Part shown: positions 44,443 through 53,592 of the stretch, one piece after another | Layout of the letters: the number at the start of each line of letters is the position of its first letter | Numbering within the stretch: the stretch's first letter is position 1 | Origin: Microtetraspora sp. NBRC 13810 | GTDB lineage: Bacteria; Actinomycetota; Actinomycetes; Streptosporangiales; Streptosporangiaceae | Assembly: GCF_030268685.1 (NCBI RefSeq) | Contig: NZ_BSRQ01000013.1 | Span: forward strand, 1-64,000 | Direction of reading: 5' to 3' | DNA: 64,000 nucleotides | Made by a program: the position numbers and the translations under genes | Notes under the pieces: generated by a model | What the model was told of the DNA's origin: nothing | Databases searched by the model: none | The model's input: only the letters and a program-made list of their open reading frames with translations

Positions 44443-45068
44443 TGCTCTCGCTCCTGGCCGCCACTGCCCTGTCCTGCGCTCTCGTCGTCCTGACCCCCGG
44501 GCCGGGGGTCCTGATGGTGCTGCACCTGGGAGCCAGTGGCGGCCGCCGCTCCAGTTTCGTCTTCGTTCTGGGGCATCTGGCCGGCGACCTCCTCTGGGCC
44601 GCGCTGGCGCTGGTGGCGTTGCGGTGGGTGCAGCTCGTCTCGCCGGTGTTCTTCACCGCGCTGACGGCGGTCAGCGCCCTGTATCTGATCTACCTGGGGG
44701 TCCGGGTGCTCGCATCCGCGCACGCTCCCCAGACGGCCGGGACACTCAACGGCCGTCGCGCGATCCTGCGGGGCGCCGGCTTCGGCATGACCAACCCCAA
44801 GAGCTACCCGGTCACCCTCGCGATCTTCACCGCGGTACTCGGTGATCGGGTGGAACTGCTGACGATCTCCACGGTTCCCCTCTTCCTCGCGGCGGCCCTG
44901 CTCGGCAGCCTCGCCTCAGGGACCCTGCTGTCCTGGCTGTCGGGCCTGGAGATCGTACGCGACACGTACAGGCGGGCGGCTCCGACGATCAGCCGAGTCG
45001 TGGCTCTGGTCTTCTTCGGCTTCGCCGCATGGTCCTTGGCCCGGACCTTCCTCTACGGCGAAGCCTGA
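44442..45068 (+). CDS. LysE family exporter
   Basis: 208 aa from GTG 44442. Five to six membrane helices with the LysE/RhtB opening (LVVLTPGPGVLMVL) and FGMTNPKSYPVTLAIF. It probably exports an amino acid or a product of the radical SAM enzyme, with which it is translationally coupled. Confidence 0.88.
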   Translation: MLSLLAATALSCALVVLTPGPGVLMVLHLGASGGRRSSFVFVLGHLAGDLLWAALALVALRWVQLVSPVFFTALTAVSALYLIYLGVRVLASAHAPQTAGTLNGRRAILRGAGFGMTNPKSYPVTLAIFTAVLGDRVELLTISTVPLFLAAALLGSLASGTLLSWLSGLEIVRDTYRRAAPTISRVVALVFFGFAAWSLARTFLYGEA

Positions 45069-45290
45069 ACCTCGGACCGCCCGTCGAACTCCCGGCCGCC
45101 GCGCCTTCCCCCTGCGCGTCGGCCGGGGTAAGAGCCAGGCCCGGCCCGGAACCCCCTCGGGTCGGGGCGTCGACGTGAGACAGCACGCGGACGGGGACCT
45201 GTCGCCGCGTGAAGTGCCGCCGTCGCGGCATCCAGGGATCGATCGAGCCGGCTCTGCGGGCATCGGCGGCACTCCACAGGGCGCAACGTC

Positions 45291-45926
45291 GAGCGGATCT
45301 ACATCGCTGACCGGGTGCGGAAGAAGGCGTCGATCCGGGAGATCGCGCGCGAGCTGGGCCGTGCGCCCTCGACCATCAGCCGGGAGGTCCGCCGCAACCG
45401 CCATCCCACCAACGGCCAGTACCGGCCGCACGCCGCCCAGGCCCGCGCCGACGGCCGCCGGCCCCGACCCAAGCCCAGCAAGATCGGCGGCAAGAACCAG
45501 GCATCGGCCATCGGCACCCTGGTCGAACTAACCACCCGCTACGTGATGCTCGTCCACCTGCCCATCGACCGCAGCGCCGAGCGCATGCGCGACGCTCTCC
45601 TGGACACCATCGCGACGTTACCGGCCCATCTCAAGCGATCCCTGACCTGGGCCCAGGGCAGGGAGATGGGCCGCCTCCACGAGTTCTCCGTCGCCGCCGA
45701 CATGCCCGTCTACTTCTGCGACCCGGCCAGCCCCTGGCAGCGCGGCTCGAATGAGAACACGAACGGTCTGCTCCGGCAGTATTTCCCCAAAGGCACCGAC
45801 CTGTCCGTCCACACCCGCCGAGATCTCGCCGCCGTCGCCGCCGAACCTAATGCCAGACCACGAAAGACGCTCGACTGGGAAACCCCAGCCGAGCGTCTGG
45901 CTGCGCTGCTCACAGCGAATGCTTGA
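45291..45926 (+). pseudogene. IS30 family transposase with internal deletion
   Basis: N-terminal HTH (KKASIREIARELGRAPSTISREVRR) and C-terminal integrase core (CDPASPWQRGSNENTNGLLRQYFPKG) are both in frame. About half of the usual 390-460 residues between them are missing: PKPSKIGGKNQAS jumps to LVELTTRYVMLVHL. The first catalytic Asp is lost with the deletion. Dead element. Confidence 0.75.
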
Positions 45927-46015
45927 TCACCGGGTTTCGATGCCCCGCTTGGCTTTCGCTGGGGGAGACACTGTTGGCGAATGGCTCGAAGGGCCGGGCT
46001 GGATCACTTGCGTGA

Positions 46016-46273
46016 TTAGTACCTCGGGTGAAGGTACAGGCGGTATATGGCGTCCCATCCTGGGGTGCCCGAGTCCAGCCTGCACTGGTAGTCGATGTAC
46101 TGGCCGCTGAGCATGTGGCTCTGACCCCATGCCTGGCAGGTCGCCCAATAGCTGTGTGTGTAGTCGGTGCGCAGGTACGGGTCGGCGTGGGCGGCTGTGG
46201 GGGTGAGGGCGAGCACGGCGCCTGCGGCGGCGGTGCTCAGGGCCAGGGCGAGGGCTCGGCGGGCGGGACGCAT
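46016..46273 (-). CDS. Small secreted protein, unknown
   Basis: 85 aa from ATG 46273 with GGAGG 5 bases upstream. Signal peptide to about residue 30 (PTAAHA). The mature 55 residues are rich in Tyr and Trp and hold two Cys that may pair (ATCQAWGQSH, IDYQCRLDSG). No known family recognised. Confidence 0.65.
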   Translation of the reverse strand: MRPARRALALALSTAAAGAVLALTPTAAHADPYLRTDYTHSYWATCQAWGQSHMLSGQYIDYQCRLDSGTPGWDAIYRLYLHPRY

Positions 46274-46770
46274 GTACGCCTCCAAGGGGGAGTTGAACAA
46301 TCCGAGGATCAACTACCCTGAGTTATAGATCCACTACCTTGCGTGTGCGACCTGTTTCCCCCGAGCGGGAGAACAAGTCGTACACGCAAAGCCGGAGTGC
46401 GCCCGGCGGCGACTGCCGTACAGGACCGCTAAGCTTCCCTCTGCCAGCAACCGGTCACAGTGTTGCGACGACTCCTGGAATGCGCCCCCGCTGGTGTGGT
46501 GGGGCGGTACCGCACGTTCACGACCGACGTGGAGTCGGGCTGTCGTCCCGGCCATCCAGTCCATCGCGGCCGACTGAAGACGATCGCTGACAGCGCTCTT
46601 TGTCGAGGGATCTCACCCTGAGTGATCACTCAATCGAGAGCGGGCCGACGCCGCCACCGGAACTGCACGGAACGGTGCGAGTCCGTCCTCGTCCACCTCG
46701 GGCGGGCGGGGCGATTCCCTCCGCTCGTCACGGTACGTACGATGATCAACTGCCGAGGATGGGAGTCGTC

Positions 46771-47448
46771 ATGGGGCATGTGCTGGTGACCGGGGCCACC
46801 GGGGGGATCGGGGTGGCGCTGGTCGGGGCGCTGGTGGAGGCCGGGTATCGGGTGACCGCCGTGGGGCGTGGTGTCGAGCGGCTGGACGTGCGGGGGGTCG
46901 AGGTGGATCTCGCCGAGCCGGGGACGTTGGCCGGGGCGGTGGGGGCGTTGCAGGACGCGGGGGAGTTGGAGGATCTGCGGGCGCTGGTGCACTGTGCGGC
47001 GATCTCCCCCGTCGCGGCCGTCGCCGACGCCGGGATCGAGACGTGGCAGCGGACCTGGGCGGTGAACGTGGCCTCCGCCGCCGAGCTGACCCGGCTGACG
47101 ATTCCCGCCCTGCGCCGCTCTCACGGGCACGTGGTCTTCGTCAACGCCGCGCCGGGAACGACCGGGGTCCCCCGTTGGTCGGCCTTCGCCGGCAGCAAGG
47201 CGGCGCTGCGCGAGCTGGCCGATTCGCTACGCGAGGAAGAGGCGGCCTCCGGAGTACGCGTCACCACGGTCTATCCCGGCCCGACGGCGACCGACCTGCT
47301 GGGCGAGGTCAGGAGCGCCTTCGGCCGCCCGCACGATCCCGAGCTGTGCATCCGGCCGCAGACGCTCGCCGCGATGATCGTCTGGGTGCTGAGCGCCCCC
47401 GCCGACGCCTACACCTCGGAACTGTCCGTCCTGCCGTCGCCCCGCTGA
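46771..47448 (+). CDS. SDR family protein lacking catalytic Ser and Tyr
   Basis: 225 aa from ATG 46771 (another Met lies 12 bases upstream). NADP site TGATGGIG, then HCAAISPVAAVAD and WAVNVASAAELT. The active-site segment reads WSAFAGSKAAL, so the Tyr is F139 while K143 stays, and the usual Ser is A126. Binding of cofactor seems intact, catalysis doubtful. Single gene. Confidence 0.85.
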   Translation: MGHVLVTGATGGIGVALVGALVEAGYRVTAVGRGVERLDVRGVEVDLAEPGTLAGAVGALQDAGELEDLRALVHCAAISPVAAVADAGIETWQRTWAVNVASAAELTRLTIPALRRSHGHVVFVNAAPGTTGVPRWSAFAGSKAALRELADSLREEEAASGVRVTTVYPGPTATDLLGEVRSAFGRPHDPELCIRPQTLAAMIVWVLSAPADAYTSELSVLPSPR

Positions 47449-47502
47449 CCCGCACACGGCCGCCGGAGAAGAGCGGTCCGGAGCCGCGCCCGGCCGGGTG
47501 GC

Positions 47503-48579
47503 TCAGTTCCCCGCCAGCCGCGCGAACAGCTGGGCGGCCTCGGGCTGCTTCCACTCGATCCGGTTCGGTTCGGGGTCGAAGGGCTGCCAGGGCACGGTCA
47601 GGTACGAGACCTGGGTGTCGGCCTGCTGTATGTCGAGGGCCAGGCCGAGCAACGTGTCCGGGTCGAGCGCCGCGTCCGCGGTGACCGATTCGCGGAAGAC
47701 CTGGGCGAGGGAGACCAGGGCGGCGGGCTCCTGGACGCGGGAGAGCTTCGCCAGCATCGCCTGGAGGAGGATGGAATTCCGCTTGATTCGGGATATGTCG
47801 GAGCCGTCGCCGATGTTCCGTACCCGCGCGTACGCGACCGCGGTGGCGCCGTCCACCGAAGAGCGGCCGGCGGGGAGCCTCAGTTTGGACTTGGGCTCGT
47901 CCACAGCCTGTGGAAGCCTGACCTCGACGCCGCCGAGCGCGTCGACCACCTTCTCCAGGCCGCTGTAGCGGATGGCGAGGGCGTGGTCGACACGTACGCC
48001 CGTCAGCGCCTCGACGGTCTTCCAGGCACAGTTCAGCCCACCGACGGAATACGCCTGGTTGATCAGGCCGAGGTGGGCGGCGACGGTCCGGCCGTCCGAC
48101 GACCGGCACTCCGGGATCTGGACCATGGAGTCCCGGGGCAGGCTGACGACCATCGCCCGCTTCCGGTCGGCGGGCAGGTGCACGAGCATCATCAGATCGC
48201 TGCGCTCGCCCTGGACGAACGGCGCCCCTCCCTTGGGCGGCGGCCGGTAGTCGGTGCCCAGCACCAGCACGTTGAGGGCTTCGTTGTTCTTGGGCGGGCG
48301 GTCCCAGGCCGGGGACACCGTGCTCCCGATGGTGGTCGCGCCGCGCAGGAGCACGTTGGGGATCACGACGAGCGCGGTGGTGACCGCGGCGACCGCCACC
48401 AGCGCGATCCAGCCCGTCCGGCCGGTCACCCGGCGCCACCGGCCGGACGGTCCCGGGCTCGCCCGCCGTCCGCGTCCGCTCGTCTCCTCCAGCAGGCGCC
48501 GCCGCTGGCGGGCCAGTCCGGCGGGCGGTTCGTGCTCAAGGTCGCGACCGAAATCGCGGATGGTCGTGAGGTCGTCCAT
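47503..48579 (-). CDS. LCP family protein with anti-sigma-like N-terminus
   Basis: 358 aa. Residues 1-40 (DDLTTIRDFGRDLEHEPPAG) are cytosolic and resemble the N-terminus of small membrane proteins paired with ECF sigma factors. One membrane helix follows at about 57-78. The LytR-CpsA-Psr domain is outside (LNVLVLGTDYRPP, MVVSLPRDSMVQIPE, GSDISRIKRNSILLQ). LCP enzymes attach polymers to peptidoglycan. It starts 2 bases after the sigma gene, so it may also sense the wall and hold the sigma factor. Confidence 0.85.
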   Translation of the reverse strand: MDDLTTIRDFGRDLEHEPPAGLARQRRRLLEETSGRGRRASPGPSGRWRRVTGRTGWIALVAVAAVTTALVVIPNVLLRGATTIGSTVSPAWDRPPKNNEALNVLVLGTDYRPPPKGGAPFVQGERSDLMMLVHLPADRKRAMVVSLPRDSMVQIPECRSSDGRTVAAHLGLINQAYSVGGLNCAWKTVEALTGVRVDHALAIRYSGLEKVVDALGGVEVRLPQAVDEPKSKLRLPAGRSSVDGATAVAYARVRNIGDGSDISRIKRNSILLQAMLAKLSRVQEPAALVSLAQVFRESVTADAALDPDTLLGLALDIQQADTQVSYLTVPWQPFDPEPNRIEWKQPEAAQLFARLAGN

Positions 48580-48581
48580 GC

Positions 48582-49172
48582 CTACTCCTCGTCCCGCAGC
48601 GGATGGGTGTCACCGAGCGCCTCGCGTACCTTGCGGCGCGCCCGGTTCAGGCGTGAGCGGACCGTGCCGACGGGTATCCCGAGTGCCTGCGCCACCTCGT
48701 CGTACGAAAGGTCCGCCCAGGCGATGAGCAGCAGCACGTCGCGGTCGCCCTTCGACAGGAGCGCGAGCGCGGACGCCAGCAGCGGACGGACGGCCGTCGC
48801 GCTCACTCCCTCGGCCACCCGTTCCGCGGGCGACTCGGCCACGCCGTCCACCGGACTGCGGGTCAGCGCCCGATAGCGGGCGGCCTCGGTCCGGTGGTGC
48901 CGGGCGACGAGGTTGCTGACGATGCCGAACAGCCAGGGACGGGCGTCAGGGCGGGCGAGGTCGTAACGGTCCCTGCGCCGGAAGGCGACCAGGAACGTCT
49001 CCCCCACCAGGTCCTCGGCGACCTCGGGACCGAGTCGCCGGGAGACATAGCGGTAGAGCATCCCCGAATAGCGGTCGAACAGCCCCGCGAACGCGTCGGG
49101 CCGAGCCCTGGACTCGGCGATGAGCTCGGAGTCCAGGCTCGGAGTCGCAAGGGGGATCATGAACAACACCAT
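48582..49172 (-). CDS. ECF RNA polymerase sigma factor
   Basis: 196 aa. Region 2 (LFDRYSGMLYRYVSRRLGPEVAEDLVGETFLVAFRR with the ARPWLFGIVSNL helix) and region 4 (DRDVLLLIAWADLSYDEVAQALGIPVGTVRSRLNRARRKV), split here only for description. The first gene of a two-gene operon with the LCP protein, likely its partner. Confidence 0.92.
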   Translation of the reverse strand: MVLFMIPLATPSLDSELIAESRARPDAFAGLFDRYSGMLYRYVSRRLGPEVAEDLVGETFLVAFRRRDRYDLARPDARPWLFGIVSNLVARHHRTEAARYRALTRSPVDGVAESPAERVAEGVSATAVRPLLASALALLSKGDRDVLLLIAWADLSYDEVAQALGIPVGTVRSRLNRARRKVREALGDTHPLRDEE

Positions 49173-49524
49173 GGCATCGCGCCGGCCTAACCCTCGGGGA
49201 CATGACAGCGATGTCTCTCCACTCCTCCCGTCCGGAGTTCACGCGGGGGACGCGGGCCCGTGTTCCCCGCCTGACAACCTGAGGGGCATGCGGCGAAAAA
49301 TCCCGTTTTACGGTAGGTATTGCCGTTTTTGACGGCCGGTGTTTAGCTTCTTGTATGCCAACCGAGATCGTCCTGACCAGACGGTTGCACGTTGATCTGA
49401 TGCGAGTCGCCGCCGCCCGCCGCGCGGGGCAGCGCTCCGGCGCCTGACGCCGCTCTTCCCACGCCGTTCGGACCGATTCGGTCGCACGGGTTCGCCATGC
49501 CCGCCTTCCCCCTCAAGGAGTCGC
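49173..49524. other. Intergenic between sigma and sulfatase genes
   Basis: About 350 bases holding the divergent promoters. CAAGGAG before 49525 is the sulfatase ribosome binding site. No other gene or RNA seen. Confidence 0.4.
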
Positions 49525-51018
49525 ATGTTCGCACGCCCTGGTCGACGCCGGTTCGGCGCGGCCGCGCTCGTCCTCGCCGCCGCCGCCGCGCTGACGGCGG
49601 CCGTGCCGGCCATGGGGGCACCGGCCGCCGGTGCGCCGGCGGCCAAACCGAACGTGGTCGTCATCATGGTCGACGACATGAACGTGTCGGCCCTGCAGTA
49701 CCTGCCCAAGGTCCGGTCGCTCCTCGCCGCGCAGGGCACCACGTTCGACAACAGCGTGGTGTCCTACTCGCTGTGCTGCCCGTCTCGCAGCACGTTCCTC
49801 ACCGGGCAGTACGCGCACAACCACGGCGTCCTGGGCAACGGGTTACCGGACGGCGGATACGAGAAGCTGCCCGCCGCCGAGACCCTGCCGGTCTGGCTGA
49901 GCCGGGCGGGCTACGCCACCGCGCACATCGGCAAGTTCCTCAACGGCTACGGCCGCGAGCGCCCCACCGAGATCCCGCCCGGCTGGGCCGAATGGTACGG
50001 CTCGGTGGACCCGAGCACCTACCGCATGTGGAACTACACGCTCAACGAGAACGGCACGCTGCGCACGTACGGCGCGGCCGGCTCGGAGGATCCCGCGCTC
50101 TACCAGACGGACGTCTACGCCCGCAAAGCCGTCGACTACATCCAGCGCAAGGCCCCGGCGGGCGAACCGTTCTTCCTGTCCTTCGCGCCGCTCGCGCCGC
50201 ACGGTGAGGGGGCCGCCTCAGGGGGCGACCTGTCCCAGCGCAATCCGCGTCCCGCCCCCCGGCACCTGGGCGCCCTGGACGACGTGCAGCTTCCCAAGCC
50301 TCCCAGCTACGACGAAGCGGATGTCTCGGACAAGCCGCCGTTCATGCGCAACAGGCCCCGGATCACCCCGGCTGACGAGGAGCGGATCGAGAACGTCCGG
50401 CTCAAGGGGCGACTGGAATCCCTCCTCGCCGTGGACGACGCGGTCGCCGCCATGGTGAACGCGTTGCGGGCGTCCGGCGAACTGGCCGACACGCTCATCG
50501 TGTTCACCTCCGACAACGGCTGGATGCAGGGCGAACACCGGATCCAGAGCGGCAAGACGGTGCCCTACGAGGAGTCGATCCGGGTGCCCCTGATCATCAG
50601 GGGACCGGGAGTACCGGCCGGCGCGCACGTCACCACGCTCGCGGCCAACATCGACCTCGCTCCGACGATCCTCGACGCCGCCGACGCGACCGCCGGGGTG
50701 ACCGTCGACGGCCGCTCGCTGCTGCCGATCGCCACCGGCGCCTCCTTCGCCCGCGGCATCGTGATCGAGACCGGCCCCAGGGAGAGCGGCAGGTGGTACG
50801 CCGGTCTGCGGGCCCCGCGCTGGAAGTACGTCGAGCACTCCACCGGCGCGCGGGAGTTGTACGACCTGCAACAGGACCCGTACGAGCTGACCAGCGTGCA
50901 CAACGACCCGCGCTACGCCACCGCCCGGCAGGCGCTGGCCGATCGCCTCGCGACCCTGCGCACCTGCGCCGGCGACGCCTGCCGCCAGTGGACACCGGTA
51001 CCCGGCCCGACACCCTGA
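49525..51018 (+). CDS. Secreted sulfatase
   Basis: 497 aa. Signal peptide to about residue 31. Metal site NVVVIMVDDMNV (D50, D51). The formylglycine motif C84-C-P-S-R88-STFLTGQ needs oxidation by a formylglycine-generating enzyme encoded elsewhere. Later GKFLNGYG and FTSDNGWMQGEHRI. It is closest in style to N-acetylglucosamine-6-sulfatases and arylsulfatases. Likely scavenges sulfate from polymers outside the cell. Confidence 0.9.
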   Translation: MFARPGRRRFGAAALVLAAAAALTAAVPAMGAPAAGAPAAKPNVVVIMVDDMNVSALQYLPKVRSLLAAQGTTFDNSVVSYSLCCPSRSTFLTGQYAHNHGVLGNGLPDGGYEKLPAAETLPVWLSRAGYATAHIGKFLNGYGRERPTEIPPGWAEWYGSVDPSTYRMWNYTLNENGTLRTYGAAGSEDPALYQTDVYARKAVDYIQRKAPAGEPFFLSFAPLAPHGEGAASGGDLSQRNPRPAPRHLGALDDVQLPKPPSYDEADVSDKPPFMRNRPRITPADEERIENVRLKGRLESLLAVDDAVAAMVNALRASGELADTLIVFTSDNGWMQGEHRIQSGKTVPYEESIRVPLIIRGPGVPAGAHVTTLAANIDLAPTILDAADATAGVTVDGRSLLPIATGASFARGIVIETGPRESGRWYAGLRAPRWKYVEHSTGARELYDLQQDPYELTSVHNDPRYATARQALADRLATLRTCAGDACRQWTPVPGPTP

Positions 51019-51156
51019 CCACGACGCCGGGCCGTCAACCACGGGTGAGCGCACGCCGGACGCCTTCGGCCGGAGGGAGGCGCAGGACGAAGCGTGCGCC
51101 GCCCGTCCGGCGCCCGCCTGTCCCGTACCGGGACCGTACCGGGACCGTGCCCGGCG

Positions 51157-52173
51157 CTAACCCTTGACGGCGGGAGCCACCTGGGTCGCGAACGTGCGCA
51201 GGCACTTCTCGGCGAGTTCGAACGGCACCCCGGGGAGCGCCGGCCAGATGACGATCTCGTCGAACGGGAAGACCTCGCGAAGCGCGGACAACCGCTCCGC
51301 GACCTCGTCCGGCCGGCCGACGAACATGCGCCTGCGCACCTCGTCCAGATCCCACGACGGCTGCCGGAGGAACGCCGGCAGATCCTCCTCGCCGCCCCCG
51401 GCCCACTCGGCATACATGACCTGCTGGTAGCGGAACGCGGCGCCCACGTGCTCGCGCCATTCCCGCTCCCAGTCGTCGGAGGCCCAGACCATCGCGCTCA
51501 GCGCAAGGCGGAAGTCGCCGGGCGTGCGACCGTGACGCTCCATGGCCGGAGCGATCCGCTCGTTCCAGAGCTGGGGGACCTCCACCTCGGCGTCTACCAG
51601 GCTGTAGGAGAGAAGCCCGTCCGCGAGGCGCGCCGCCCGGTCGACGGCCGGCTTGGCCAGCCCTCCCACGATCAGCGGCACCGGCCGCTGGACCGGACCG
51701 ACACTGATCGGGTACCCGTCGGCGGGCGGCTCCCCCGACAGCGCCCGCCGGAGGAACGACAGACCCTCCTCCATCAACCGCGCCCGGTCCGCGAGGCTCC
51801 GGTGGAATATGCGGAACTCATGCGGGTTCACCCCGGCACCGACCCCGAGCGTGAGGCGGCCGTTCGAGAGCACGTCCAGGACGCCCGCCTCCTCCGCGAC
51901 GCGGCGGGGCTGCGTGAGGGTCAGCAGGTGGATGCCCGTGCCCAGGCGGATCGTGCTCGTCTCGCGGGCGAAAGCGCTGAGCGCGATGAGCGGAGCCGGA
52001 AGATATCCGTCGTCCACACCATGCTGTTCGGTGGTCCACACCGTCCGGTATCCGAGCCGCTCGGCGAGGCGTACGAGCTCGATCACCCGATCGTAGTGGG
52101 CCGGAGTGGGCGGCAGGCCCGGCGCGGCTCTCATGTCCGTGCACATGCTGTAAGCGATCACCAATTCGTCCAA
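51157..52173 (-). CDS. LLM class flavin/F420 oxidoreductase
   Basis: 338 aa. Luciferase-like barrel: LAERLGYRTVWTTEQHG, TSTIRLGTGIHLLTL, NGRLTLGVGAGVNPHEF, VPLIVGGLAKPAVDRAARLADG. Starts at ATG 52173. A single gene with no clear pathway context. Confidence 0.88.
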   Translation of the reverse strand: MDELVIAYSMCTDMRAAPGLPPTPAHYDRVIELVRLAERLGYRTVWTTEQHGVDDGYLPAPLIALSAFARETSTIRLGTGIHLLTLTQPRRVAEEAGVLDVLSNGRLTLGVGAGVNPHEFRIFHRSLADRARLMEEGLSFLRRALSGEPPADGYPISVGPVQRPVPLIVGGLAKPAVDRAARLADGLLSYSLVDAEVEVPQLWNERIAPAMERHGRTPGDFRLALSAMVWASDDWEREWREHVGAAFRYQQVMYAEWAGGGEEDLPAFLRQPSWDLDEVRRRMFVGRPDEVAERLSALREVFPFDEIVIWPALPGVPFELAEKCLRTFATQVAPAVKG

Positions 52174-52546
52174 TCACTGATGCGGTGTCATCGCCGAGGT
52201 CGCCGGGCGGTGGCGAGCAGGTCGTACCCGGCGTTCCCCGATGCGATGAAAGGACTCCCTGGGGAGATGGTCCTCCGGTTCCGCCCGTTCGACACCGGGA
52301 GAACCACCCCTAACGCTCCCCGAGGCACCTTGAACGGGTACGTCCACGTGCACTCCTCGTCATGACACCGGACCGGAGATCACCGGGGAACACGTGGGGA
52401 TCGGGGATTTCTCCCCTGACCCCCGCGCCGCCAGGTCGCCCAGACTGTTCGGCGAACGCGGGAGCTTTGCCGTGGGGTGCGGAGCATCGACACGGGCTAC
52501 GCGAGGGTCTTTGTTCACCGTTGAAGAAACAGGGGAGGGCGCTGTG

Positions 52547-53428
52547 ATGGCCCCTAACGATCGTTCACCCGTCACCGTCATCGGTCTCGGCCTGATGGGC
52601 TCGGCGCTGGCCCGGACGCTGGTGGGGCACGGGCATCCGACGACCGTGTGGAACCGCACCGCCGAGAAGGCGGACGAGTTGGTGGCCCTCGGCGCGACCC
52701 TGGCCGCGACTCCTCGCGACGCCGTGCTGGCGAGCCCGACGGTGATCGTCTGCGTCACGGACTACCCGGCCGCGTACGAGGTCCTGGAGTCGTGCGGTGA
52801 CGCGCTGTCGGGGCGGCGTCTCGTCAACCTGAGCACGGGCACCCCGGAGCAGGCCCACGAGGCGTCCGCCTGGGCGTCCGAGCGCGGCGCCCACTACCTC
52901 GACGGGGCCGTGATGGCCACGCCGAGCGGCGTGGGGGGATCGGAGGCCGTGCTCTTCTACAGCGGGGCGGAGGAGGTGTTCGCGGCCGAGCGGGAGATGC
53001 TGAACCGCCTGGGCGGCGCCACCTCGTATCTCGGCGCCGACTACGGGCTCGCCTCGGTGTACGACTCCAGCCTGCTCGGCGTGGAATGGGGCCTCCTGAG
53101 CGGCTACTTCCACGCCTTCTCCCTGGTCGGCACCGAGGGGGCCAAGGCGTCGGCGTTCCTCCCGGTCGCCATGCAGTTCCTCAGGTCCATCGAGGCGGTC
53201 TTCCATGAGGTCGCCAGGCAGGTCGACGAGGGCAAGTACCCCAGTGACGAGGAGACCCTCGACATTCACCTGAACGCGATGGAGCACCTCATCGAGACCA
53301 GCCGTGCCCGGGGCATAGGCGTCACCGTGCCCGAGTTCTACAAGTCGATCATCGCGCGCGCGGTCGCCCTCGGCCACGGCGACGACGGCCTGCCGAGCGC
53401 GTTCGAGGCGGTCAAGCGACCGGGGTAG
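52547..53428 (+). CDS. Imine reductase-like NAD(P)-dependent oxidoreductase
   Basis: 293 aa from ATG 52547 with GGGGAGGGC upstream; the frame is open further left. Rossmann motif VIGLGLMGSALARTL with NRT for NADPH, then VYDSSLLGVEWGLLSGYFHAF, the mid-helix typical of imine reductases, and the tail FEAVKRPG. It reduces cyclic imines or a beta-hydroxyacid relative. A terminator follows. Confidence 0.85.
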   Translation: MAPNDRSPVTVIGLGLMGSALARTLVGHGHPTTVWNRTAEKADELVALGATLAATPRDAVLASPTVIVCVTDYPAAYEVLESCGDALSGRRLVNLSTGTPEQAHEASAWASERGAHYLDGAVMATPSGVGGSEAVLFYSGAEEVFAAEREMLNRLGGATSYLGADYGLASVYDSSLLGVEWGLLSGYFHAFSLVGTEGAKASAFLPVAMQFLRSIEAVFHEVARQVDEGKYPSDEETLDIHLNAMEHLIETSRARGIGVTVPEFYKSIIARAVALGHGDDGLPSAFEAVKRPG

Positions 53429-53446
53429 CCGGTACCGGCGAGCATC

Positions 53447-53482
53447 GGGGCACCATCCGTCGGCACGGATGGTGCCCCTTTT
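53447..53482 (+). terminator. Rho-independent terminator
   Basis: 14-bp perfect stem GGGGCACCATCCGT/ACGGATGGTGCCCC, loop CGGC, then TTTT. It lies 18 bases after the imine-reductase-like stop. Confidence 0.92.
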
Positions 53483-53592
53483 CGTTCCTGTCCTGACCGC
53501 CACCTGACACGCCGAACTAGACTTCACCAGGCGGATGGGTACTCCCCTGACGGTCGTGTCACCGGTCCAGTCGATCAGGAGGTGCCGAACCC

